Program-made: the position numbers and the translations under genes
Notes under the pieces: generated by a model
The model's database searches: none
Told to the model about the DNA's origin: nothing
The model's input: the letters and a program-made list of their open reading frames with translations, nothing else
Source: Lachnospiraceae bacterium
Lineage (GTDB): Bacteria > Bacillota_A > Clostridia > Lachnospirales > Lachnospiraceae
Direction: 5' to 3'
DNA: 64,000 nt
Assembly (NCBI GenBank): GCA_017464645.1
Contig: JAFTZF010000002.1
Coordinates: 18,036 to 82,035, forward strand
Shown: piece after piece, positions 51,593-60,899 of the stretch
Position numbering within the stretch: position 1 is the stretch's first letter
Layout: each line of letters opens with the position of its first letter

Positions 51593-52897
51593 TTAATATA
51601 CGCTTCCTCCCACGTCTGCACCCTGACCATTGCAGGTATAACACCATACGATCACATCTCCTTCCTGCAGGGTATAGCTGGAACAGCCGTAGTTGGGGAA
51701 CCATCCGTTGACCTTGTACATCCATCCGGATTGATCTCCGCAGTCAAACTCATACAGATGGTTGATCCCTTCAATATAGTAGCTTTCATAGATGGGAGTA
51801 TAGGAATACTCCAATTGAATCCCTGTTCTGCTGCACGCTCTCTGCAGCACTTCAAAAACGGTTTCTCCCTCGGCAAACTCCACCTGGCAAGTCCCCAGAA
51901 TTGTTCCGTTTGCAGGCACATAGCCTTCTTTTCCGGGCTCCAGATTTTCCATGTTGCTTAAGATGGTGTCACAGCGAATTTCAATGGTACAATATTTTGC
52001 GGTAACGACTGGCTGTGTTTCCTCAGAGTCATCTGATTCTTCCGTCTCTGATGAGCTGCCGGTGTAAATCTCTTCCTCATCAAACTCCAGCTCCAAATCT
52101 TCTTCCGATCCTTCTTCTGCTTCAGAAGAACTGTTGTCAACAGCTTCCTGTCGCTCTGCTTCCAGGAAGGCCAGGAGTTCCTGCTGGGCTCTTAAGATCT
52201 CTGCCTCTCTTTCTTCCTGCACCCTTTTCAGGTCACTCTCGGAAAAACAGAAGTTTTGATCCATGCCGCATACCATGAGTCTGGTCATCTGGAAGTCACT
52301 GAGGCTTCCTGTCTGTATGGGGCTGACCTCACTGTCCTGCCAGTTATTGATCACAGATAAAACCTGCCCCGCCTCTACCCTTACGGTCTCCTCTGTCTCT
52401 TCTGCTGTGGCCTCTGCCTGACCGGAATACACATAAACCATGGTAGCTCCCGCCTGGGTAGAAATGGTTGCTACTGCCTGATCCAAAGAGATCTTCGTTT
52501 GATCGGAATACACAATTACATTTTCCTGATTCCTGGAATCCACAAATGCTTCTCCCTGTAAAACTTCAAAGGCAAATGCCGCTTCCAGCTCCCGGATCAG
52601 AAGCTCTGCATTTCCATTCAAGCAAACCCGGGCTGTATCCCCTTCCGAAACTGCCAGGGCAGCTGCCGCTTTGGTATACAGTCTGTCCTGTACGCGAACC
52701 GCTGTCCCTGTATCAACCTCATAGGCAATCCCGCTTCTCTCTATCATAGCGATTCCTTTTGCTTCCGAAACTGTCATCTGAAACTCTGTCTCTTTTTCAA
52801 ACCAGCCCTTCACAGAGCCTACTGCCATGATGCCACAGAGGACCACAAGCACGATGGTCAGCACCATGCAGACATTTAAAATCTTTTGCTTTTTCAT
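51593..52897 (-). CDS. Membrane-anchored protein with FecR-like and transcobalamin-like (DUF4430) domains
   Basis: The 434-residue protein has an N-terminal membrane helix (about 7-30), then a FecR-like beta domain (about 45-190, VDTGTAVRVQDRLYT...VRVEAGQVLSV). A charged coiled coil (about 225-260) and a Ser/Glu-rich acidic linker (260-305) follow. The C-terminal DUF4430 domain (about 310-434) contains TVFEVLQRACSRTG, YIEGINHLYEFDCGDQSGWMYKVNGW and LQEGDVIVWCYT. DUF4430 is the bacterial relative of the beta domain of transcobalamin and intrinsic factor. First gene after the cobalamin riboswitch. The ATG at 52897 has AAAGGAGG upstream. Confidence 0.88.
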   Translation of the reverse strand: MKKQKILNVCMVLTIVLVVLCGIMAVGSVKGWFEKETEFQMTVSEAKGIAMIERSGIAYEVDTGTAVRVQDRLYTKAAAALAVSEGDTARVCLNGNAELLIRELEAAFAFEVLQGEAFVDSRNQENVIVYSDQTKISLDQAVATISTQAGATMVYVYSGQAEATAEETEETVRVEAGQVLSVINNWQDSEVSPIQTGSLSDFQMTRLMVCGMDQNFCFSESDLKRVQEEREAEILRAQQELLAFLEAERQEAVDNSSSEAEEGSEEDLELEFDEEEIYTGSSSETEESDDSEETQPVVTAKYCTIEIRCDTILSNMENLEPGKEGYVPANGTILGTCQVEFAEGETVFEVLQRACSRTGIQLEYSYTPIYESYYIEGINHLYEFDCGDQSGWMYKVNGWFPNYGCSSYTLQEGDVIVWCYTCNGQGADVGGSVY

Positions 52898-52986
52898 ACA
52901 TCCTCCTTTTCTTCTGATATCTATCTGAAACTGCATACTTTCCAGGATTGATCACGAAGCTTTCTTGCATAGAAATCCCGTGCAAT

Positions 52987-53020
52987 AAAAAAAGCCATGA
53001 CAGATAAAAATCCATCACGG
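52987..53020 (-). terminator. Terminator after the cobalamin riboswitch
   Basis: On the reverse strand GCCGTGATGGAT and ATCTGTCATGGC form a 12-bp stem (with G-U pairs) around a TTTT loop, followed by TTTTTTT. It lies between the aptamer and the first gene, so cobalamin binding would favour termination. Confidence 0.8.
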
Positions 53021-53074
53021 CCATCACTTCGTGACACCCAAAAGCAAAAGGACCTAAAAACCCCTTTCTGTTTT

Positions 53075-53305
53075 TGGCATGCTCAATCATCATAGGTCTT
53101 CTGACTCGCACAATGTGAAACCACCTGGTCTCGCGTTTGTCATTCAGCCTTCTCAGGTTTCCCCAATGACCGACTCTCGTCACGAATGACATCCTCTTGT
53201 ACATACAGCATTTTGGCAATGCTCCGGATTCTCACCGGATTCCCTCATCTGTGCGTCTATTCTTCCAATAGCAATACGCACAGTCATGATGCAGTGTATT
53301 TAATT
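53075..53305 (-). promoter_or_regulatory. Cobalamin riboswitch
   Basis: The reverse strand carries the B12-box hallmarks in order: GAGGGAATCCGGTGAGAATC, CGGAGCATTGCC, then GAATGACAAACGCGAGACC and GTCAGAAGACCTATGATG. CATCAT near 53290 can pair with ATGATG near 53090 to close the P1 stem. It controls the DUF4430 protein, the propeller protein and the ECF transporter downstream. Exact ends are approximate. Confidence 0.9.
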
Positions 53306-53379
53306 AAACCCTCCGCAGATTCCTGCGAAAGGGGCTGCAGACAAAACCCTGTCTGCCCTTGGTCCCTTGAACCACAATA

Positions 53380-53408
53380 ATTCTACAAAATACCACTTTG
53401 TTTGTCAA
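53380..53408 (-). promoter_or_regulatory. Strong promoter of the cobalamin-regulated operon
   Basis: Reverse-strand consensus -35 TTGACA (53403-53408) and near-consensus -10 TAGAAT (53380-53385) with a 17-nt spacer. The transcript start would be near 53373, giving a leader of about 475 nt that holds the riboswitch and terminator. Confidence 0.75.
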
Positions 53409-53428
53409 TAAGCAATTCTGTGGTCTTT

Positions 53429-54145
53429 TTATAATAAATTATATTTCTTCTTCACAAACTCCACGATCCGCTCGTAGTCCTCGATGTAGTCGATCTCGGA
53501 CCAGAAGTAGGGTGCTGCGTCCAGGGTGTGGATGTCCACCTCATCGCAGTGACCGTAGAGCACAGTCTCCCACCAGGTGTTGTAATCCTCCGCGTCCACC
53601 ATTTCCTGCATGACGCGTTTGAAGGTCCCGATGTAGTTTCTGCCCACTTTGGCAGCGCCTACATATTCACAGGTGCGCTCCTCCACAGGCATTTCCTTTC
53701 CATATCCCTTTACCAGGCCATTCTCACAGCGGAAGAAATAGTCCCCCTCCAGGATACGGCGGTAGTCAGCCAGCATGGTCACATCTTCCCTGGCAGCCAG
53801 CAGATTTTCCAGAATTTCCTCCTCCAGATAAACGTCTGCGTTTGCAAAAAGATAGTCCTCCCCGGGCTGGATCATGTCCCTTGCGAACCACAGGGATGCA
53901 ATGCTGTTGGACACCCGATAGAAGGGATTTTCCACGAAGGTCACATCCAGGTCCTTTAAAGCCTCAAAGAACAGATGTTTCTGATAGCCCACCACGATGG
54001 TCACGGAGATATCATGCCGCTGCAGCATGCGCACAGTATAGTGGATCAGCTGCTCTCCTGTTCCGATATCCAATAAGCTCTTGGGTTTATTCACTTCACG
54101 GCTGATGCGGCTGCCCACGCCTGCTGCCAAAAGTATCGCTTTCAT
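53429..54145 (-). CDS. NTP transferase (LicC/COG1213-like cytidylyltransferase family)
   Basis: The 238-residue protein has the nucleotidyltransferase signature KAILLAAGVGSRISREVNKPKSLL at the N-terminus and FANADVYLEEEIL for metal binding. Relatives activate phosphocholine, phosphonates or sugars with CTP. It starts one base after the stop of the aminotransferase gene, so the two are co-expressed. The substrate is not readable from sequence. Confidence 0.85.
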   Translation of the reverse strand: MKAILLAAGVGSRISREVNKPKSLLDIGTGEQLIHYTVRMLQRHDISVTIVVGYQKHLFFEALKDLDVTFVENPFYRVSNSIASLWFARDMIQPGEDYLFANADVYLEEEILENLLAAREDVTMLADYRRILEGDYFFRCENGLVKGYGKEMPVEERTCEYVGAAKVGRNYIGTFKRVMQEMVDAEDYNTWWETVLYGHCDEVDIHTLDAAPYFWSEIDYIEDYERIVEFVKKKYNLL

Positions 54146-54146
54146 C

Positions 54147-55202
54147 TTATGCTTCCTCCACTTCCAGGAATTCTTTTACGTACTGTTCCATGGCTGCCTT
54201 GGAGCCGGTGGAAATACGCAGGTAATCCTTTAGTAATTCATTTCCGAAGGATTTCACCAGCACTCCTCGCTTGGCCAGCTCCTCCTTCAGATAGGGGATC
54301 TCTTTCCTCGGTTTTACAAAAATAAAGTTACCCGCCTCTGCAAAGGCCTCGTAGCCCCTGGCCTTCAGCGTCTCTACCGCATAGGCCTTTCCTTCGGCCT
54401 CCTTGCGGATCAGCTCCTCGATCATGTCCGGGTGCTCCAGGATCCGCTCTCCAAAGAGCAGCGCCACGGAATTCACCTCAAAGGACGGTATAGACTTCTT
54501 CAGGTATGTGATGATCTCCGGATTGGAAATGGCCACGCCCAGCCGCAAAGATGCCAGGGAAAACAGCTTGGAGAAGGTACGGGTGACAATGACATTGTCA
54601 AACTCCTCCACCAGGGGGAGCAGGGTCTCCTTCTGGAAATAGTGGTAAGCCTCGTCAATATGGAGAATCGCTCCGCACTCCTGAGCCTTCGCAGCAATGC
54701 GGCGGCCCTCCTCCAGGGAGTAGCCATGTCCCACAGGATTGTTGGGGTTTAAAATTGCCACGATGTCCGCCTTATCCGTAATGGCTGCCAGCAGCTTCTC
54801 CACGGGCACGGTGAAATCCGGTTCCAGCTGCACCGGCACATGGCGGCGGCCCAGCATCGCACAGTTTACCCAGTACATCTCAAAGGAAGGTGCTACTGTT
54901 ACCACCTCTCGGCCTTCCTGAGAGAATACCTCATAAATAAAGCGGATAGCCATATCAGAGCCGTTGGTAGCGCACAGGTTTTCTTTTTTCATGCCAATGT
55001 GCTCTGCGTATTTGTTCAGGAACCTGTCCGGCTCGGGATAAATAGCCAGGAACTCCGGCGTGATCTCCTTTAATACGCTATCCACAAACTCCTTGGGCAG
55101 GCCCTCGGGGTTCTCATTCATATCATAGCGCTTCTGTCCGTAACGACCCTGGTCCGGAAATATGCGGACGCAGTCGCGAATGTATGGGTTTACATAATAC
55201 AT
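54147..55202 (-). CDS. PLP-dependent class I/II aminotransferase (HisC-like)
   Basis: The 351-residue fold-type I enzyme has NPNNPVGHGYSLEE, HIDEAYHYF and the lysine-bearing TRTFSKLFSLASLRLG, where the PLP Lys lies in SK. It resembles histidinol-phosphate and threonine-phosphate aminotransferases, but no histidine genes are nearby. In some relatives this domain is fused to a cytidylyltransferase of the kind encoded next. The ATG at 55202, with AGAGG 8 nt upstream, is preferred over longer frames. Confidence 0.87.
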   Translation of the reverse strand: MYYVNPYIRDCVRIFPDQGRYGQKRYDMNENPEGLPKEFVDSVLKEITPEFLAIYPEPDRFLNKYAEHIGMKKENLCATNGSDMAIRFIYEVFSQEGREVVTVAPSFEMYWVNCAMLGRRHVPVQLEPDFTVPVEKLLAAITDKADIVAILNPNNPVGHGYSLEEGRRIAAKAQECGAILHIDEAYHYFQKETLLPLVEEFDNVIVTRTFSKLFSLASLRLGVAISNPEIITYLKKSIPSFEVNSVALLFGERILEHPDMIEELIRKEAEGKAYAVETLKARGYEAFAEAGNFIFVKPRKEIPYLKEELAKRGVLVKSFGNELLKDYLRISTGSKAAMEQYVKEFLEVEEA

Positions 55203-55242
55203 GGCGTATTCCTCTCTTTCTGTACTTCTGCCAAACTCTGTC

Positions 55243-56037
55243 TCAGTCATGCCTGCGGGACAATTTACCCCAGCCGGTTCCATCCTCAAATCCTACTTTT
55301 GCGTACAGCCCTGCCGCCTCTTTCTTAAAATAGAAAATACAGGGTCGCTTCCCCTCCTGAAGCAAATCGTGACACAATCTGGACACGGTCTGATAGCCCA
55401 GGCCCTGTCCCCGGTAAGCTTCGTCTGCGATCACGCCGCTGACGATAGCCAGATTGTCAATCTCGGCGTAGGTAGCTGCGTGGCAGGCTATCTTTCCATC
55501 TTTGCAGATCACATAGTTGCGGCCGAAGCCCTCTCTTTGCCGGTCAACCAGCTGCTGACAGAACTCCTCCGGCACATAATGGCCGCCCAGACCCTCATCG
55601 CTGCAGATGAGCCGTGCGATCTCCATGCACTCCTCTTCTCCTGCGGCCTGCACCTGACTTAAATCCGCTCCCGGCTTCAAAGCCTTCATCCAGGCCACAT
55701 AGCCCAGCTCCTTTTCAAAATCATCCTTCAAATGGGGCTCCAGAAGCTCGATCAGCTCCTTCTTTCCGTTGATCATGGGTGTGTTCAAAAGTGTGATCAG
55801 TTCCAGGGTCTCGGGAATATCCAGCTCCTCCCCGTAGGAAAACAGTTGAATGCCCTTGTAATACTCGGTGGCCACCCCAGTAATGCGGCCCTCCCGGGTG
55901 CTGTAGTAAATATGCAAATGGGGATTGTGGATCCCGTATTTTTTCAGATCAATATAACTGTACAGGCAGTTCTTCAGGTCCTGCTCAAAATACGCCAGAA
56001 GCGCAGGCACCTGCTCCTGTGTGGCAAGCTGATACAT
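55243..56037 (-). CDS. GNAT family N-acetyltransferase
   Basis: The 264-residue protein ends in a GNAT domain (about 130-260). The acetyl-CoA loop is in DEAYRGQGLGYQTVSRL, and FYFKKEAAGLYAKVGFED is the usual C-terminal motif. The N-terminal half is a less conserved GNAT-like domain. GGAGCC precedes the ATG. It lies 40 nt upstream of the aminotransferase gene in the glycan cluster; the acceptor is unknown. Confidence 0.87.
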   Translation of the reverse strand: MYQLATQEQVPALLAYFEQDLKNCLYSYIDLKKYGIHNPHLHIYYSTREGRITGVATEYYKGIQLFSYGEELDIPETLELITLLNTPMINGKKELIELLEPHLKDDFEKELGYVAWMKALKPGADLSQVQAAGEEECMEIARLICSDEGLGGHYVPEEFCQQLVDRQREGFGRNYVICKDGKIACHAATYAEIDNLAIVSGVIADEAYRGQGLGYQTVSRLCHDLLQEGKRPCIFYFKKEAAGLYAKVGFEDGTGWGKLSRRHD

Positions 56038-56087
56038 AGATCGGCTCCTTTCTTATCTCTTCCTCTATTCTACACCATGTGGACAGA

Positions 56088-58796
56088 TTATTCCACTGTT
56101 TTCGGTACATAAAGGCTGTACAGATGGTCCTCATACAGCTTTTCGTAGGGCTCCTCGGACACCAGTTCCTCCAGGATCTCCACTTTTTCCGGCATCCAGT
56201 AGGCTCCGTTCACCTCTTCCGTAGCAATTACCACCACCGGATAGATGCCCCGGGCCAGTTTTTCCTCCAGAGTCTCTTCAAACAGCTCCATGGTCAGATA
56301 ATCCAGATCCGGCCAGGAACTGCGGAAAAACGGCTTCATATCCGTCATAGCCTGGGCCGCTGTAAAGTTGCCGATGGTGATCAGTTCATAGTCCTCGTAG
56401 GGCTCAAGCTGCTCCTGCAAACGGTTCAGGCACTCTGAGCGCTCCGCAGTGGTATACACGCCGGTGAAAATCGGATTGTCCACTGTCTCTGTCAGCTCTT
56501 CCTTAGCTCCGTCATGATAAATATAGGTGTCCGCATAGCGAAGTCCCCCCGCCAGGACAAAAGCCACCGCAAAGGCCGGGATCACCATCCACTCCCGGCG
56601 GTTTCGGAACCATTTGCACAAGATGCACACGGTCACAGCCAGGGGCAGTCCCATGTAGATCCGATAGTAAATAGTCGCGGTATCCGTACCAATGGTCAGA
56701 AATCCCTCGATGATCATGGCTGTCAGACACAGGCAGCTGAATGCCAGATCCTTCTTGCGGTAATACCAGGCTGCCACGCCGGGAAGTACAATGCCCGCCA
56801 CAGCCACAAAGGTCTGGATCCGCAGAATATCCTCCTGCCAGCCTTTTACCAGGCCGAAAGCTCCTGCCGCCAGAATGGCTGCTGCCAAGATGCACTGCTC
56901 TTTCCGTGAATCCGACTTGCTCCGCCAGAATTTCTTTGCCAGGGCCAGCACTGCACCGGCTCCCGCCAGTACAAGGCCGTATCTTACCCAAACCAGCGCT
57001 CCGTCCTTTAATCCCACCAGGAACTGATAAATACCTGTGGTCACACTGTGGAGGTCTCCTTCTGCTCCAAGAGCCGTCAGCACTGCCAGGTCTTCTATAA
57101 ATTTATCCGGGCCCAAAAGCCCTATGGAAACTGCAATTCCGATCACACCCGCCAGGGCCCCTCCTGCCACCATAGGCAGGCAGGCCTTGACAGCCGGCCA
57201 GATGCGTTTTGGGGACCGCTGCTTCATCAGCTCATGCCAGAACACCACCACTACCAAAGATAAAAACAGGATATTGGGCATACGCACGAAGGCATTGAGG
57301 CCCAGGATAAAGCCTGAAAGGCCGATCAGCCTGGGGCTTTCCTTCCAAATGGCGTACAGCAAGAGCCACGCACCCAGGGTCACAAACAGAGCGGACCAGG
57401 CATTCCAGTTGATACAGTGCACCCAGGTAATGGCAAAGATGCTTCCCGCCAGAATGCACAGCTGCAATACCAGCTTGGGCATATAGGGCTTCAGCTTGCG
57501 ATACACCAGCAGCGCCACCGCCGTGTAAACCACCACGCAGGTCCAGTTGAGGGCCAGCAGCTGGTGGCCCGGGAACAGATGATATACCACTCCCCCCAGC
57601 ACCTCTGCAAACAGATAATACAATTCATTGATCTGCACAGAAGGCGTAAACACATAGCGATAATTTGCCAGATAAAAGCCGGTGTCCTGCACATCGAGTC
57701 CCTTATTGATGATGGGCAGATACCAGGTAAACAGCAGCACCCAAAGCAGGGCCCGGGCCTTATTCTTCAGGCTGCCCGTCACCAGCAGCAGGATACTGGC
57801 CGTGATCATCAGTATTTCCAGAAACGGTCCTTCCGTCCCAATATAGGGCAGGAATCCGGACAGCGTCCTTACGATCATAAATACGAACAGGTGCAGGCAG
57901 AGAATCCGAAGAGAATCCTTGCCGATGGCTGCGCCTGCAGAAGCAAGGGTTCCACTGCAGCTTTCTGCGCCTTTTTTTACACTCCGCTGTTCCACCAGAT
58001 AGCACAGCACCATACACAGCAGAGAGCTTACAGAGCCCACCACCAGGTACAGCAGCATGGAATTTCCGTAGTCGCCCACAGACATATTGACCGGTCCGTT
58101 GACCACAGACAGGCCCACAAGCACTGCCAAGAGCACCGGCAGCACCCACTTTTTCCCAGCGAGCACCTCCACTGCATTGTGCTTCTTTAACCGGGCTCCC
58201 ACCTCCAGGAAAGCCACGGCGTACAGGGCACACTCCAGGCTCCAGGGCAGCAAAATGGGACTTGCATAGTGAATACCCATAGCTGCCAGGACGCAGCCTG
58301 CTATGGTTCCAACTGCTGCCCTGGGATTTTTCTCCCGGATTTTTTCGATTCCCGCAAAAAGCACCAGTGTCAAAAAGAGGCAGGTCAGAAACCAGGTGGG
58401 CGCATTTAAAACAGTCATAAACTGTACGTTATTCTCTGTTCCCATGGGATACAGACAGTTTCTGGAATACAGCATGCCCAGCAGCGGGAAAAAGCTGTCC
58501 CCGGTAACCTGCCCGGTCAACAGGCTGTCCTTACAGAAGAAAAAGGCAAACAGGAACAGATTGTAAGCCACATAGGGCACCAGCAGGCGCCTGGCCTTTC
58601 GCAGAGCGAATTGACCCAGACTCTCGCCTTCCTTTACAGAAAAGGTCATGCCGGCCAGCACAAAGAATATGGGCATATAGAACATACCGCCCAGCCAGTT
58701 CACCACTCCCAGATCCAGCTCTGCATGGTTAATGAGTACCATGAGAATTCCCAGGGCCTTGGCCATATCCATCCAGGCGATCCGTTTTTTCTCCAT
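56088..58796 (-). CDS. Acyltransferase-3 domain fused to a GT-C-like membrane domain
   Basis: The 902-residue membrane protein starts with an acyltransferase-3 domain (about 1-345; RIAWMDMAKALGILMVLINH, where the final His is the usual catalytic position, and IPVFFVLAG-like FFVLAGMTF). A second multi-helix module follows (about 350-790) whose first loop has GLDVQDTGFYLANY, like the acidic motif of GT-C glycosyltransferases. A soluble C-terminal domain ends the protein. It probably acylates or builds a cell-surface glycan. GGAGG precedes the ATG at 58796; the 33-codon upstream extension is unlikely. Confidence 0.8.
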   Translation of the reverse strand: MEKKRIAWMDMAKALGILMVLINHAELDLGVVNWLGGMFYMPIFFVLAGMTFSVKEGESLGQFALRKARRLLVPYVAYNLFLFAFFFCKDSLLTGQVTGDSFFPLLGMLYSRNCLYPMGTENNVQFMTVLNAPTWFLTCLFLTLVLFAGIEKIREKNPRAAVGTIAGCVLAAMGIHYASPILLPWSLECALYAVAFLEVGARLKKHNAVEVLAGKKWVLPVLLAVLVGLSVVNGPVNMSVGDYGNSMLLYLVVGSVSSLLCMVLCYLVEQRSVKKGAESCSGTLASAGAAIGKDSLRILCLHLFVFMIVRTLSGFLPYIGTEGPFLEILMITASILLLVTGSLKNKARALLWVLLFTWYLPIINKGLDVQDTGFYLANYRYVFTPSVQINELYYLFAEVLGGVVYHLFPGHQLLALNWTCVVVYTAVALLVYRKLKPYMPKLVLQLCILAGSIFAITWVHCINWNAWSALFVTLGAWLLLYAIWKESPRLIGLSGFILGLNAFVRMPNILFLSLVVVVFWHELMKQRSPKRIWPAVKACLPMVAGGALAGVIGIAVSIGLLGPDKFIEDLAVLTALGAEGDLHSVTTGIYQFLVGLKDGALVWVRYGLVLAGAGAVLALAKKFWRSKSDSRKEQCILAAAILAAGAFGLVKGWQEDILRIQTFVAVAGIVLPGVAAWYYRKKDLAFSCLCLTAMIIEGFLTIGTDTATIYYRIYMGLPLAVTVCILCKWFRNRREWMVIPAFAVAFVLAGGLRYADTYIYHDGAKEELTETVDNPIFTGVYTTAERSECLNRLQEQLEPYEDYELITIGNFTAAQAMTDMKPFFRSSWPDLDYLTMELFEETLEEKLARGIYPVVVIATEEVNGAYWMPEKVEILEELVSEEPYEKLYEDHLYSLYVPKTVE

Positions 58797-58830
58797 GCCT
58801 TTTCCTCCTTTCCTTTCTTTCCGTGTTATG

Positions 58831-59985
58831 TTAACCATTTTTAGTCTTCTTTTTACATACCAACTGGGCCAGCTTCTGTCCCAGCGGCTCCACATAGCGC
58901 TGGCTAAGAAGCGAAAGTCCCAGCACGATGGCTGTGGTCAGTATAAAATCCAGTCCTACCGTCAGATGATATCCCAGTTTGTCCTGCAGCTTCAGGAAGA
59001 AGAAGCTGGAGAAGGTGGCGATCACCGGGAAATGCACCAGATACAACGAATAAGACACCTTTCCTAAAAACGCCAGAGGCTTGCAGCCAAACACCTTCTG
59101 GAGCCAGCTGTTTCCTACGGCTCCTACCAGCATAAGAGCTGCTCCCGCCAGATGATAAGGTACCACACGAGGCACGCCCAGCACACCGTAAATAGTGCCG
59201 GACATATCCGTGCCAATGGACGGATAGGATGCCAGATACACACCTGCCGCAAAGCAGAGCAGAGAAAGCCACCACTGCTTTTTATACCAGCTCATCAGCT
59301 TTTCCTGGGTGCAGACCACATCGCACACAAAGAAGCCGAAAAAGACTCCCACAAAATAAATATTAGTGACCAGCGCCACCGCCATGGCTACTGCGTAGGC
59401 CACATAACGCAGGGGATTTCTTCCCACCAGAGCCGCCGCCAGATAGATGACCAGGGCTCCCAGGAACAGATAGGGCATGGTCCAAAGGACCCCATTGTAA
59501 TCATTGCTTCCCCAGAGGAAACAGCCTGCCAGGCTCTCCAGCAGCACCTCGCCCAGGCTCGCCTCAAAATTGTTAAAGCCATAGAACCAGTCCATGGACT
59601 TGGTGATCTCTGCCGCCTGGCTGTTGTAATAAAGCCCTGCCTTCATCAGCAGATAAACCACCAGATTTATCACTAAAATCGGTACTGCCAGTCGAAAATA
59701 CCGCTTCTTGGCGCCATCTTTTAAACGGGCCTTATCCTGAGTCTTAAAATATCCCAGGCACAATACAAAGCCGCTGAGCACCAGAAACAGCTGTACCGCA
59801 AAATTTCCGTTGTAAAAAATATTTAAGGGAGTCTTGCCCAGAGCGATTTCCAGATTGGATGCTGTGTGGGCATGCTCCGGCTGCAGACTGTAGGCCGCAT
59901 AATAAAAGGCAAAGACAAAATGGCACAGATATACCATCAGAGCGCCAAGTCCCTTTAACCCATCAATATAAGCCAGCTTTTTCAT
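58831..59985 (-). CDS. Acyltransferase-3 family membrane protein
   Basis: The 384-residue protein has about ten helices, YIDGLKGLGALMVYLCHFVFAF at the N-terminus and FLVLSGFVLCLGYF, typical of OafA/YrhL-type O-acyltransferases that modify surface sugars. GGAGA is 8-9 nt before the ATG at 59985. It lies 34 nt upstream of the fusion protein gene. Confidence 0.9.
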   Translation of the reverse strand: MKKLAYIDGLKGLGALMVYLCHFVFAFYYAAYSLQPEHAHTASNLEIALGKTPLNIFYNGNFAVQLFLVLSGFVLCLGYFKTQDKARLKDGAKKRYFRLAVPILVINLVVYLLMKAGLYYNSQAAEITKSMDWFYGFNNFEASLGEVLLESLAGCFLWGSNDYNGVLWTMPYLFLGALVIYLAAALVGRNPLRYVAYAVAMAVALVTNIYFVGVFFGFFVCDVVCTQEKLMSWYKKQWWLSLLCFAAGVYLASYPSIGTDMSGTIYGVLGVPRVVPYHLAGAALMLVGAVGNSWLQKVFGCKPLAFLGKVSYSLYLVHFPVIATFSSFFFLKLQDKLGYHLTVGLDFILTTAIVLGLSLLSQRYVEPLGQKLAQLVCKKKTKNG

Positions 59986-59999
59986 AACATGTTCTCCTT

Positions 60000-60899
60000 C
60001 TATTTGGCCTCGTCCAGAGCCTTGCAAAGGCCGCGGGTATAATTCTCCCGACCCGGACTGGACAGGTGAAGCAAATCCTGATAATGCTGCGTGGATGTAT
60101 TATCAAACTCCACACCCTGGGCCGTCACCACCTGCTGACCGCTGACCGCCTGCAGACACTGCTCCATAAGCATCTGATAATCCTCATCCTCCTGCATGGT
60201 CACATACTTGGGGGTCTCCACAAAAGTCAGCCGGATTCCGTGCTCCTGCGCCAGCTCTATGATCCGTTCAAAGCCCTCTGCCTGGGCCACGTGGATTCCT
60301 TCCCGGGCGCCCAGCGTATAATCAAGAGCCTCCTGCGTGGTCCCTTCCGAATGGATCAGGGTTCCTCCTTTATAAAACTGGGAAGAAAGCAGCTTGTTGT
60401 GAATAGGCCAAGTCAAGATCTGCTCATTGTTGGCTGTCACAAACAGCTCGTAAAAATCCAGAAACTTCGTGTCGTTATATGCCTGCATCAGCTCCCAGGT
60501 ATCCAGCTTGAAGGCTAGGTCTGTGTCCAGCAGGATCTTCGTATCGCTGATCCAGGGCTCAGAAGCCGCTGTGTACCCATACAGATCCACATACAGATTA
60601 GTGATCTCCACTCCCTGCTCCAGCAGATATTCCAGCTCCATGGCCATCAGGGCCGGCTGGTTGCCGTTGTAGGACAGGATGCAGACAGAGTCCCCCAATT
60701 CCTCTTCCAGCACATGGATATCCAGCCCCTGGCGAAACAGGGAGGAGCCTAAGAATACATGCTCCATGCTGCCGGCCTCAATCAGAGGCTTCATGCCATA
60801 GGCACCGCTTGGAAGCAGACGCGCATATTCATTTTTTACACCCAGCAGCGCCAGCACCAACACCAGGGCCGCTGCCACTGCACAAATCGTCTTTTTCAT
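60000..60899 (-). CDS. SGNH-like hydrolase, secreted or membrane-anchored
   Basis: The 299-residue protein has an N-terminal signal/anchor helix (1-20). It carries FLGSSLFRQGLD, a possible nucleophile block with Ser-Ser, SYNGNQP matching an oxyanion-hole Asn, and DLLHLSSPGREN with a D-x-x-H motif near the C-terminus. This pattern suggests an SGNH/GDSL or DltD/AlgX-like enzyme acting on an exported polymer with the adjacent acyltransferases. The 14 nt to the next ATG imply coupling. Confidence 0.7.
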   Translation of the reverse strand: MKKTICAVAAALVLVLALLGVKNEYARLLPSGAYGMKPLIEAGSMEHVFLGSSLFRQGLDIHVLEEELGDSVCILSYNGNQPALMAMELEYLLEQGVEITNLYVDLYGYTAASEPWISDTKILLDTDLAFKLDTWELMQAYNDTKFLDFYELFVTANNEQILTWPIHNKLLSSQFYKGGTLIHSEGTTQEALDYTLGAREGIHVAQAEGFERIIELAQEHGIRLTFVETPKYVTMQEDEDYQMLMEQCLQAVSGQQVVTAQGVEFDNTSTQHYQDLLHLSSPGRENYTRGLCKALDEAK

